Below, in pieces: positions 9,226-17,035 of a stretch of DNA of 17,035 nucleotides. Source of the stretch: Jimgerdemannia flammicorona (lineage: Eukaryota; Mucoromycota; Endogonomycetes; Endogonales; Endogonaceae); contig RBNI01002959.1 in NCBI GenBank assembly GCA_003990745.1, positions 1 to 17,035 of the forward strand, in the 5' to 3' direction. Both the position numbers and the translations under genes were made by a program. Numbering within the stretch: position 1 is the first letter of the stretch; each line of letters begins with the position of its first letter. A model generated the notes under the pieces. That model worked only from the letters and a program-made list of their open reading frames with translations, was not told the origin of the DNA and ran no database searches.

Positions 9226-9494
9226 GGGTAAACAACATATTCTACAAAATATATATCAGTAAAATTATTGTCTAGGAGTGTACTAAGCCACAATATCAGT
9301 AGAATAAGCCACATATTGTATATATTTTTATGTTATGCCAATTGTAATTATTTTATATGCCAATTGTTATATACAAATTGTAATTTTTTTTTTTTTTTTT
9401 TTTTTTTTCATATGCCAATATAATTATATTATGTATTTTTAATGAACTGACTTGCAGTATAAATGATGAGCAGATGTGAATGGTGAGCAGAAGT

Positions 9495-9865
9495 GAATGG
9501 CGGCCTTAAGCAGCATTGAGCAGTCTTGAACAGCAGTGTTGAGTGGCCTCGAACAACAGTATTGAGTAGCCTTGAACAGCAGCATTGAGTGGCCTCTAAT
9601 AGTGATATGGAGTGGCCTCAAACAGTGGCATTAAGTAGCCTTATTGAGTAGTCTCGAATGGTGGCCTCAAACAGCACTATTCAAGGCTGCTCAAGGGCAC
9701 TATTCAAGGCTGCTCAGGGCACTTGTTCAAGGCTGCTCAATGCTGCCATTCGAGGCTGCTCAATACTGCCCTTGAGCAGCCTTGAATAGCACCCTTGAGT
9801 GGCCTTGAACAGTACTCTTGAGCGGTCTTGACAGTGTCCTTGAACAGCAACCTTGAAGTGAGTTG
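9495..9865. repeat. Minisatellite, right arm of element 1
   Basis: Same unit family as 7886-8346 but mostly in the reverse orientation (cttgagcagcc, ttgaacagcag). A short stretch at about 9665-9770 runs in the forward sense, which suggests local inversion or gene conversion between arms. Confidence 0.65.
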
Positions 9866-9897
9866 AGGGATGGGGCTAGCTTATAATTTTTTTGGCT

Positions 9898-11191
9898 TTA
9901 AAAAGAAATTATAAGCCAGCCATAAGTCAACCCACTCAACCCACTTCAAGGCTGCTACTCAAGGGCACCATTTAAGGCCACTCAAGGGTACTGTTCAAGG
10001 CTGCTCAATGCCACCATTTGAGGCTGCTAAATGCTGCCATCAAGGCCACTCAATACCACCATTCAAGGCTACTCAATGCTGCTATTCAAGGCCACTCAAT
10101 ACTGCTGTTTGAGGCCACTCTATACCACCATTCAAGGCTGCTCAAGGCCACTATTTGAGGTTGCTCACAAGGCTGCCCAGGTGTAAATGGCAAGCAGGCA
10201 TGAATGTAAATGCTGTTTATCTTCACCATTGATACTGACTCACTATTCACATTCATGTCTACTCACCATTCATATCTACTTGCCATTCATGTCTACTTGC
10301 CATTCACATCTGCTTGCCATTCATGTCTGTTCTGTTCACATCTGTTTAAAAATATAATTAGCATATAAAATAAATAATTACAATTGGCATATAAAATAAA
10401 TAATTACAATTGGCATAACTCATAAATAATATAATATGTGGCTTATTCCACTGACATTATGGCTTAGTACACCCCTAGATAATAATTTTATAGAATGTAT
10501 TATTCACTCTTAGTACTTCAGCTATATTATTTACAGACATCTCTTGTATTTATACAACTCAATTAGGAGCTAATTGTGATATTACATTATGAATCCTTCA
10601 TTATCTGGAGCAGTTGTGACCTTGTGTGGAAAGTTGAAGTGATTGAGTTATTGCTCTGCTATTTCTAGTCTTTTAAGCATTTTTAATAAATAGACTCACT
10701 GAGTAAGTATGAATGGCATGCAGACGTAAATGGTAGACATGAATGTAAATGGTGAGTCAGCATCAATAGTGAGCAAATGACAAGCAGGTGTGAACAGTAT
10801 TTATGTTTATGCCTGCTCACTATTCACATCTGCTTGCTGTCTTGAGTGACCTCAAATGGCAGCCTTGAATGGTGGCTTTGAGTGGTCTTGAATGGTGGCA
10901 TGAAGCAGCATGGAGTAGCCTCGAACAGCAGCATGGAGTAGTGTGGAGCAGCCTCAAATGGTAGTATTGAGTGGCCTCGAATGGCAGCCTTGAGTGGCCT
11001 TGAATGGTGGCATAGAGCAGTCTCAAACGGGCCTCAAATGGCAGCATTGAGCAGCCTTGAATAAGTACCCTGAATGGTGCCCTTGAGTAGCCTTGAACAA
11101 CACTCTTGAGTAGCCTTAAATAGCACCCTTGAGCAGTAGCCTTGAAGTGGGTTGAGTCAGTACTTATGGCTGGCTTACAATTTTTTTGACT
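9898..11191 (-). mobile_element. Foldback-type element 2, inverted relative to element 1
   Basis: Read on the minus strand this copy follows the order of element 1: terminal block, minisatellite (11150 back to 10835), tail (gtgagcaggcataaac... near 10820-10790), aaaatgctta near 10676, then text matching 8561-8638 (agagcaataactcaatc, tttccacacaaggtca). After that it jumps directly to text matching 9133-9325 (attcataatgtaatatcac, gtgtactaagcca, ggaataagccacatatt). The 8640-9130 interior is missing, so this is an internally deleted copy. The other arm holds AT-rich DNA with a 28-base tandem unit (gcatataaaataaataattacaatt, near 10350-10415) and minisatellite at about 9945-10180. It abuts element 1 at a palindromic axis near 9898. 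Confidence 0.6.
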
Positions 11192-11690
11192 TTAAAAAGA
11201 AATTGTAAGCCAGCCATAAGTCAACCTGCTCAACTCACTTCAAGGCTGCTACTCAAGAGCACTGATCGAGGCTGCTCAAAGGCACTGTTCGAGGCTGCTC
11301 AAGGGTGCCATTCAAGGCTGCTCAAGGCTGCCATTTGAGGCTGCTCAAGGCTGTCAGTCAAGACAGTGAGCAGGTGTGAATGATGAGCAGGCATAAACAT
11401 AAATACTGTTCACCTTCACCATTGATGCTGACTTGCCATTCATGTTCATATCTGTTCACCATTTATGTCTGCTTACTATTCATATCTGCTCACCATTCAC
11501 ATCTGCTTGCCATTCATATCTGCTTACTATTCATACTAATAGTGAGTCCATTCATTAAAAATGCTTAATATAATTGTATTTGCATATAAAATAAAAAATA
11601 TATATATATAATTGGTATATAAAATAAATAAATACAATTGACATATGAAATAAATACAATTAGCATATATAATTTGTTAGACAAAACTAT
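11192..11690 (-). mobile_element. Foldback-type element 3, one arm only
   Basis: From the axis near 11191 the terminal block (aaattgtaagccagccataag) leads into minisatellite (about 11240-11365), the tail (gtgagcaggtgtgaa..., aacataaatactgttcacc, repeated ttgccattcat), gagtccattcattaaaaatgctta, and an AT-rich part with gcatataaaataaa words. That order matches the 9898-10430 arm, so it is the end of a third copy whose remainder is absent. The inverted arms across the axis (11163-11183 and 11200-11220) match perfectly over 21 bases. Confidence 0.55.
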
Positions 11691-11727
11691 AATCTGTTAA
11701 ATATAAATTAATTGATTAAATATTTTT

Positions 11728-12484
11728 TTAAGAGACACGATGATGTGAATGATATTTTTTAACAGTATTTTCAGTATCAGCTAATATACATCCTTCTTAA
11801 TAAGCATCTATATATATTTGTGAATGATGTACATATCGCCAAATAGTAAGAAGATCAACAGAAGTCAAAGCTTTAGAAATATTTTGCTTGAGTCCAGTTA
11901 AAGTATAATTACAGTAAGTTCTAAATATTATAATATATAAATAAATTATATATAATAATTAGTATTATATATATATATATGTATTTAATTTGTATTACTT
12001 ACTAGCAATATTTCTTTACAAAACTCCAAAAATATTCAATATAATTTAATTTACAGTAAAACTTAGGATAGAAGATACATTTATGACCCATTTCTTCAAT
12101 GACCTCTTGAAGAAGTGGTTTTTGTCCTTTGAAGTCTTCTTGTAGAGATAAAATTTGAATAGTATAGTAATTGTTCTTTTTGTATCTTTTTTTACATTTT
12201 CTTTTTAATCCTTCTTTTGGCCAAAGTCCTCTTTCTTCAAGTACTTTCTTCAAGCCCTTTGCTTTGCCACAAAGTTTGATATTATGATATTTTGATGAAA
12301 ATATCATTTCTTAATTAATACTATTAAACTTTGTAGGTTGTTTTCCACCAGGTTTAAGATTCATCTTATAAATAACTAGAGCATCTGAAGTATATATCAA
12401 ATGTCCTTAACTATGATCAAATGCAAATACTACTATGCATTTAGGATGAATAGCTTCAAAAATTAGAATTGCTTTTGTTTTAAT
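11728..12484 (-). pseudogene. DDE transposase (IS630/Tc1-like, fungal type), C-terminal half with intron
   Basis: On the minus strand one frame runs from 12484 through FEAIHPKCIVVFAFDHS, YKMNLKPGGKQP, then KGLKKVLEERGLWPKEGLK, HKCIFYPKF and LNYIEYFW to KKYC. I take the Asp of FAFDHS and the Glu of NYIE as two of the three catalytic acids. Removing 12002-11921 (GTAAGT..TTAG, 82 nt) continues the frame into YCNYTLTGLKQNISKAL, TIWRYVHHS and VKKYHSHHRVS, ending with TAA at 11730-11728. A poly-pyrimidine AG at 12486-12485 looks like the acceptor of a second intron, whose upstream part is cut off by the LTR element that begins at 12538. In-frame stops (after DHS, after SIN, at the splice junction, after DAY) show it is dead. 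The first half of the protein is missing from the window. Confidence 0.7.
11921..12002 (-). other. Intron in the transposase pseudogene
   Basis: The donor GTAAGT starts at 12002 on the minus strand and the acceptor TAG ends at 11921. The intron is AT-rich with (AT)n. Its removal keeps the codon phase and gives a junction with the Cys-x-x-x-Cys-x-Tyr spacing I recall for this family. The junction codon is TAA where I would expect Arg. Confidence 0.55.
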
Positions 12485-12669
12485 CTAAAAAAAAATTAAT
12501 AAATAAAAATATTAATTATATAATATATAATATATATTGTGACATATGCAATTGACAACGGAGTACCGGTGACTGCTAAGATCAGATGACATAATGGCGT
12601 GACAATCAAATAGACAGCCTGACCCACTAGGTGATCATCCCAAAAGAAGACAAGATGATCTGAGCCAAA

Positions 12670-13731
12670 ATGAAGACCATGTTATTTAAGGAACCATACT
12701 CCACCTCAGGGATCGGCACCAAAGAACTAAGTACCCATCATACAATGCCTCCCATTCGCCGATCCAACCAGACCTCCCACCGCTCTACCCCTTTGCCTGG
12801 CCCAAAGACCCTGATCTTTGAAGCTATCAAGAAGGCCATCTGGTGCCCAGATACTTCTGAACACTTGAACTTCTACACTGAGGACCTTGGACACTTCATC
12901 AACTATTGGTATATAATGACCTAGTAGCTCAAAGACACTACTGAACGAATGACCCTCTGGCATGACTATGAAATCAGACACTGCCTTTGCAATGAGACTC
13001 AAGAAGATGACCGGGAAGGTCTCATTACCGAATTGATAACCACTAGCTGGCTAATCAAGAGAGCCCTCCGCGTCCACCAAATCTTCCACCATATTCCCTG
13101 GGCCATAGCACACTTGCAAGGAGTAACTGCTGGCAGCCTCTCCTGCCTTTCAACTGAAGATGCTGACTGGATAGAATCTGAAGTAGCCAACTTTACTGGC
13201 AGCAACTGTGTTGCTGTAGGAAGCCAACAAACCGAACCCACTCAGCCAGGTTTCCACACCACCCCACTCTGAGACAACCATCAAGGTCACCTAATGAGTC
13301 TTATGGAGATATTTGAAGGTCTACCCATTACCATAGAAGCACCTGTTGGGGCTACCCCAACCACCCACCACCCTGTCAGCCACAATTCACATCTCATCAT
13401 TTGGGAACCGAATCAAGAAGAAGTCCAAGAAGTCCCTGTCTTTGAGGAGGAAGCCCAAGAACTCCAAGACCCTGCCCCTGAAGAAACCCCCTCTGACACT
13501 GAAACTGACGAGTTTTCAGAAGAAGATGAGGAGCAACAGAAAGTCTACCAGTCCTCTGTCTGCATTCAAGCTGTTCAAGGGTTGGAAAATGTTGTTGAAG
13601 ATGACTGGCCACTTTTCTACCCCCTCACCTCTTGGCCGGTGCTTCCCCCTTTTGAGGAGAGGTATGATAAAGAAGAAATCTTAACCCAGCAAGATTTGCC
13701 CACTGTGGACAAAGGGTACTATTTCCTCTAG
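12670..13731 (+). pseudogene. Unidentified acidic protein frame inside the LTR U3, three in-frame stops
   Basis: One frame stays open from the ATG at 12670 to the TAG at 13729-13731 except for a TAG-TAG pair at 12922-12927 and a TGA at 13270-13272. A likelier start is the ATG at 12745 (MPPIRRSNQTSHRSTP). The product would have a basic N-terminus, a middle part rich in Trp, His and Leu (IKRALRVHQIFHHIPWAI, STEDADWIESEVANFTG) and an acidic Glu-rich segment (EEEAQELQDPAPEE, then DEFSEEDEEQQ). No signal peptide, membrane segment or enzyme motif is seen, and I do not recognise a family. The stops fit CAG-to-TAG and CGA-to-TGA change. Its place upstream of the promoter means that in an intact element it would be expressed from the 3' end or by another promoter. 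Confidence 0.5.
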
Positions 13732-13792
13732 AAGTACCACCCGTCAGCCGTGAGAATTGCGCAGCCTTCACGTCAGCGTTTTGTCAGCATGT

Positions 13793-13956
13793 CCGAATCC
13801 AGCATTGCTATCCAGTACCACCGTTCTCAGCATTTTGTCAGCAAGTCCGAATCCAGCGTTGCTACCCAGCACAACCGAATCCAGCATTGCTATCCAGTAC
13901 CACCGTTTTCAGCATTTTGTCAGTAAGTCCGAATCCAGCGTTGCTATCCCCTACAA
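13793..13956 (+). repeat. 82-bp tandem duplication in the LTR upstream of the promoter
   Basis: Two units (13793-13874 and 13875-13956) both begin CCGAATCCAGCATTGCTATC, and each contains a second half-copy beginning CCGAATCCAGCGTTGCTA. They differ at only a few bases. The preceding 13750-13790 holds further cagcgttttgtcagca text. Repeats at this distance (100-280 bp) upstream of a TATA box often act as enhancers in LTRs; that role is inferred. Confidence 0.75.
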
Positions 13957-14067
13957 CCCAATCTGTAGTAAACAATAGCCTGCACCTCGCATTGTGCAAG
14001 CCAATAGCATAGCAAAGTTCGCCACAACGTAGTATACCTTAGCCCCCCCCCATAGCTAGCAAACTTG

Positions 14068-14108
14068 TATAAATAACCCATATCCTTAGAGTGAATAAAG
14101 CCTCAGTC
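14068..14108 (+). promoter_or_regulatory. LTR core promoter: TATA box, AATAAA and initiator
   Basis: TATAAATA lies at 14068-14075, AATAAA at 14094-14099 and CCTCAGTC at 14101-14108. TATA-to-initiator spacing is 33 bases, against 32 in the two copies near the window start, and the cccn(8-10)agtg text between them is also similar. AATAAA just upstream of the start site could serve as the polyadenylation signal in the 3' LTR. Confidence 0.6.
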
Positions 14109-14109
14109 A

Positions 14110-14800
14110 GTTTGTATTTAAAAGTAAAAAGGATTACAAAGAAACCACTGCCTCCAAGAGACCGGATAAATTCTGAGAACAAGATAACAACCTAGAGCAA
14201 CGGATCGCTCGGAAGTTTGAGTTAAAGAATTTTCTCTTACCATGGAAAGAAAACGTTACCCGACCGCCGCCATTCGACCGCCATTCGAGACCCGAGACCC
14301 AGCCAAGGATTCAAGACCACGACCGCCACACATTCAGACCACCATTCGAGATTCAAGACCCGGAAACCCAAGGATACCCAGCCAAAGGATACTAGACCGC
14401 CAAAGACCGACCCGCCAGCCTACACGAATGACTGCCCAGAACCTTTCAAGTTAACAAGTCAAGACGGACGAGCGAGCTGTCAACCTCCATTTTCCGACCT
14501 ACTGCGCTATGAACCGTTTAAAGTCAAGACCATCGCCAAGTTTACCGCCAAGTTAATCGCCGCCAGGAAACTTAGCCAGCATAATCGCTGCCCTTATCCA
14601 CTAAGCAATTGAGCCACCACCATTGAACAATCGAAGTCCCGCTATTATCAATTACCGCACGAATCAAATGACCTGTCACATGACCATCGACCCGCGAATG
14701 TCACCAACGCCTTCAGTTATACATCGCGCGCTTCACCAAGTGGCACCTTGAGTTGTGCCTGAAGAGCATTGGAAGAGAACTAGGGATACAAACCCGACGC
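14110..14800 (+). other. LTR R-U5 region, non-coding and repeat-like
   Basis: About 700 bases follow the predicted start site. A Pro/Arg-rich frame at 14242-14454 comes from short repeats (ccattcgagaccc, cgaccgcc, ccaaggata). Its composition is set by the repeats and it matches nothing I know, so I leave it uncalled. The rest (14460-14800) is rich in short cgcc/caagt words and has no convincing gene. Confidence 0.45.
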
Positions 14801-14807
14801 CACATTT

Positions 14808-14825
14808 TGGGGGCTCAACTGGGAA
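14808..14825 (+). other. Primer-binding site, tRNA-Pro-like
   Basis: TGGGGGCTCAACTGGGAA lies four bases after the proposed LTR end. Its reverse complement ends GAGCCCCCA, that is CCA preceded by a C discriminator, with TTCCCAG in the T-arm position. The C discriminator before CCA and that T-arm text resemble tRNA-Pro. The acceptor-stem part would have to match the host's own tRNA, which cannot be checked here. Confidence 0.55.
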
Positions 14826-14873
14826 AGTTTTCAAAAGACTTGACCATTTGGCTCAAGAACCCAGCTATCTACA

Positions 14874-17035
14874 GTGGAGAACTTAGCAGGACCAAGTCAG
14901 CAACCAAACCAGGGGCAGCAACAGCCCTCCTCAGCAGAAAAGAAAGCTCACACCCTTGTCAGAACAGTGGCCAGGACCCTATTCAACACCAGTAGCCAGA
15001 AAACCAAATCAGAAGAAAGAAGTGACCCAGATTACGGTTTGACTTCAAGAGAAAGGAGACAACTCAGAGGACAACCAGAACCATCCCTTCAGATCCAAGA
15101 CTTAGGCCAAGAAGAAGAAGAGGATATCCCTGAGGAGTATCAGACCCTCATCCATAGGAAGAACTCAGACAGAAGTGACTACATAACTACTGTTGTTACT
15201 CGAGTCACTCCACTAGACCGAGTATACTTTGAAACATCAGAAGGAGAAGAGGACTACCATCCATATCAACCAGAGCAAGATGACGATTGGGGATCAGACC
15301 ATCAAAGGGATGAATTCAATCTATACTATTATCCAGACAGTGACATAAACCCACAGCAAGGTGAACAAGACCTCACTACTTCACAACAGCAAGGGGCAGA
15401 TGAACTCTCTATCAGTTATATCAGTCCACTCCCACCATCAGTTGCTCGAACTTCGGTACCCTGGTCGCTCACACCTCGCCACTATCACAAGTCTATCAGA
15501 AGATCTCCACCACTACCCAGGACTTCAACCCCAGCATTAATTAGAAGAGCCAGATTACCCTCACCCTCACCAAGACACCACCCTCTGCCAGTACCACTAG
15601 ATCATCAAGTACTAGCACCACTACCTTTCCCATCACCCCGAGGATCTGTCAGAACCCCCACCCCTGAACAATACTCAGATAGCGAAGACGAGCCAGACAT
15701 GAGCTACCTTCAGAAGTTCCATGGTGCAGATAATGAAGATATCGAGAATTCTTTGGAGAAATTGAAGTTCAAGCAGCTGCCAAACAATGGGATGCTGCAA
15801 GAAAACTCAGAATTGTGGAGTCACTCCTGAGAGGACTAGCTCTACAGAGGTATAATCAAGCCAAGCAAGCCGGAGGAGGAATCCATACAGAGGAACTGAA
15901 TGACGGCCTTCAACCTGATAGGAATCATGTAGCAAGGTACATGATTCACAAAGCCTGGCTCTGTGCCCAGTTCAATGGATTCGAGCATCAACAAGAAGCA
16001 CAGGAGGCTTTGACCTATATGAGCCAAGCTGCCAATGAAACCCCCAAGAGTTTCTACCATCGGATTCAAGCTCAGATGATCAAGGCAAACCTTCAACCAG
16101 CAGTCCAACTGGCCCTAGCCTCAACTACCTTCCTCAATGGCTTATACCCAGAACTCTGAAGGCAAGTTATCAGGATGGGATATCGAAACATTGAACAGCA
16201 AGTTGCAGGAGCACAAGGATATTGGGAAGCAGATTATAGACCAGTACAACAAGTACAAGGCTATCCTGAGCCAATCCGAGCCGAAACCCCAAGGACCTGA
16301 GGAACAACCATGGAGCAAGAGAATGCCTTCCTCAGAGCCCAGATAGCCAATTACGAGAACAGACCAGCACCTACAAATCCGACTCCACTCAGGCAACCAC
16401 AGCAGCAGCCACCATCAAGAGTTCAAGAAGACCCCATGACGACGCTCACTAAGCAAATGAAGGACCTGGCCATCATGGTTGCCCAGCTGAACAACCAAGG
16501 TAGAAGATAACAAGACTACCATTGTGATAACAGACCAGACTACTGGCAACAAGACAACAGAGGTCCTGCCCCTGCACTACCAGCTGCAACTACAGTCTCA
16601 CCAGCGACTGGTTCCTATGGTCCCACCTGCTTCAACTGTGGAAATCAAGGCCACATCCAGAGGAATTGTCCAAGGAACCAATCTACCCAGTCTAATGACA
16701 GAAATGTCAACCTCTTTCAGGTAGATGAAGAGACTCAGGAGATGGAAGAAGAAGAAGCCTGGCTCCATGGTCAAGAAGATGACATCTACCCATACTTCGA
16801 GGCTTTTCCATCCAAGGTGACATGGGAAGCTGCCCCTGCAGAGACCAGAGGATGAGGAAGACTACGAAGGAACCCCCCACCTCAACTGCCAGTAACAATA
16901 TCCACAGGCAAGCATCCGCGACATGGCCACTCTTCTTCAGACACTCCACAAGAACAGGAGAAGCAAGTTAGAAGAGATACTCCTGAACCAGAAGCTGGAT
17001 CATCTAGGACAACCCCCAGCTCTACTCTGCCAGAC
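14874..17035 (+). pseudogene. LTR retrotransposon gag with zinc knuckle, broken, runs off the window
   Basis: The N-terminal part (14874-15746) is Gln/Pro/acid-rich (QQPNQGQQQPSS, GQEEEEDIPEEYQ, RRSPPLPRTSTP). It has no ATG near its 5' end: the frame opens after a TGA at 14841 and the first candidate codon is GTG. At about 15746 the frame slips by minus one within IE-EFFGEIEVQAAAKQW and continues as the capsid-like domain (LLRGLALQRYNQAKQ, ARYMIHKAWLCAQFNGF, NETPKSFYHRIQAQMIK). The same frame, interrupted by TGA at 16157, TGA at 16298, TAA at 16508 and TGA at 16853, carries a CX2CX4HX4C zinc knuckle (CFNCGNQGHIQRNC, 16628-16669). It then becomes acidic (EMEEEEAW) and is still open at 17035. 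Gag would package the element RNA. The stops suit Arg and Gln codons lost by C-to-T change, so this copy cannot make intact Gag. Confidence 0.8.

Larger units (their letters stand above)
7843..9897 (+). mobile_element. Foldback-type element 1 with minisatellite terminal inverted repeats
   Basis: The left terminus begins TGGCTTTAAAAAGAAATTG and continues with tcaacccactcaaccc, then minisatellite (7886-8346), then a tail (gtgagcaagcataaac..., ending aaaatgcttaa near 8475). The right end repeats these parts in reverse: tail text near 9450-9490, minisatellite in the opposite strand sense (about 9495-9865), agtgagttgag, and gcttataattt up to the axis near 9898. The terminal inverted repeats are thus roughly 450-650 bases and largely short tandem units, as in foldback transposons. 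The interior (about 8480-9450) holds a broken coding-like frame and AT-rich DNA with a run of 25 T at 9384-9408. No transposase is recognised, so mobility would depend on another element. Confidence 0.6.
12538..14804 (+). mobile_element. Proposed 5' LTR of a large LTR retrotransposon (2267 bp)
   Basis: The sequence switches abruptly at 12538 from AT-rich transposase intron DNA to GC-richer DNA beginning TGTGACATATG. It ends in GCCACA at 14804, four bases before a primer-binding site, giving TGTG...CACA ends. Inside lie a long reading frame (12670-13731), an 82-bp tandem repeat, a TATA box and an initiator; gag follows. The predicted transcription start near 14104 gives a U3 of about 1.57 kb and an R-U5 of about 0.7 kb. 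The 3' LTR is outside the window, so the left boundary rests on the composition break and the TGTG end rather than on LTR comparison. The alternative is that the long frame belongs to an older, unrelated insertion and the LTR starts closer to 13750. Confidence 0.5.

Noticed and set aside
9384..9408. T25 run as a poly(A) tail of a retroposed element
   Set aside because: The run sits within AT-rich arm DNA of foldback element 1, with matching atatgccaat words on both sides, so it looks like local homopolymer expansion.
7886..11370. CRISPR-like array
   Set aside because: Units of 10-13 bases are contiguous with no unique spacers, lie in inverted arms, and the context is eukaryotic.
12002..12307. 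Independent small 101-residue gene on the minus strand
   Set aside because: It is the middle part of the transposase frame, which continues upstream in the same phase to 12484 and downstream after an intron.
14242..14454. Pro/Arg-rich frame of 70 codons after the LTR promoter
   Set aside because: Its text comes from short cgaccgcc and ccattcgagaccc repeats. There is no known domain and no sign of constraint.
15735..15760. Programmed minus-one frameshift in gag
   Set aside because: The site reads GAGAATTC with no heptameric slippery sequence, both halves belong to gag rather than to a gag-pol junction, and the copy is already damaged. A simple base loss is more likely.
1..17035. tRNA or rRNA genes
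   Set aside because: No cloverleaf with CCA-adjacent stems, no B-box-like GGTTCGAnnCC in proper context and no rRNA core text was recognised by eye. A tRNA scan would settle this.

Overview
This window looks like nuclear DNA from a eukaryote, most likely a repeat-rich filamentous or early-diverging fungus. The one host-like gene has short GT-AG introns (44-131 nt). The transposase relic resembles fungal IS630/Tc1-type transposases. AT-rich repeat tracts alternate with a GC-richer gene island, and no bacterial gene layout is visible. The phylum cannot be fixed from the sequence alone.

Layout. (1) 1-1430: LTR-like material. Two nearly identical promoter segments (about 88-185 and 1211-1309) flank about 1 kb of minisatellite DNA, including four copies of a 39-bp unit that carries the palindrome GTAACG-GTT-CGTTAC. 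(2) 1430-2720: AT-rich non-coding DNA with a block of degenerate AATTGA/TCAATT repeats. (3) 2725-5396, minus strand: a gene for a secreted DOMON plus copper type II ascorbate-dependent monooxygenase (dopamine beta-monooxygenase/MOXD-like). Nine exons can be joined at canonical splice sites. All six expected copper ligands are present, but there are four single-base frame breaks. (4) 5400-6140: sparse DNA with a small tandem repeat and an inverted repeat. (5) 6142-7560: a decayed Ty3/gypsy pol (reverse transcriptase and RNase H) with a dead active site. (6) 7843-11690: two complete foldback-type elements and part of a third, in alternating orientation. Their long terminal inverted repeats are made of minisatellite. 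(7) 11728-12484, minus strand: the C-terminal half of a DDE transposase pseudogene that contains an intron. (8) 12538-17035: the 5' part of a large LTR retrotransposon inserted beside or inside an intron of that transposase. It has a proposed 2267-bp LTR (TGTG...CACA) containing a roughly 353-codon reading frame upstream of the promoter, a tRNA-Pro-like primer-binding site, and a gag with a CCHC zinc knuckle. Protease and pol would lie beyond the window.

Most premature stops in the mobile elements sit where Arg (CGA), Gln (CAA/CAG) or Trp (TGG) codons are expected. The minisatellites carry TTCGAG, TTTGAG and TTCAAG side by side. Both patterns are what C-to-T decay on either strand, as from cytosine methylation or RIP-like mutation, would leave. 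The window therefore reads as one host gene island inside nested, mutationally silenced transposons. Candidates for something new are the foldback elements, the frame inside the long LTR and the palindrome array.
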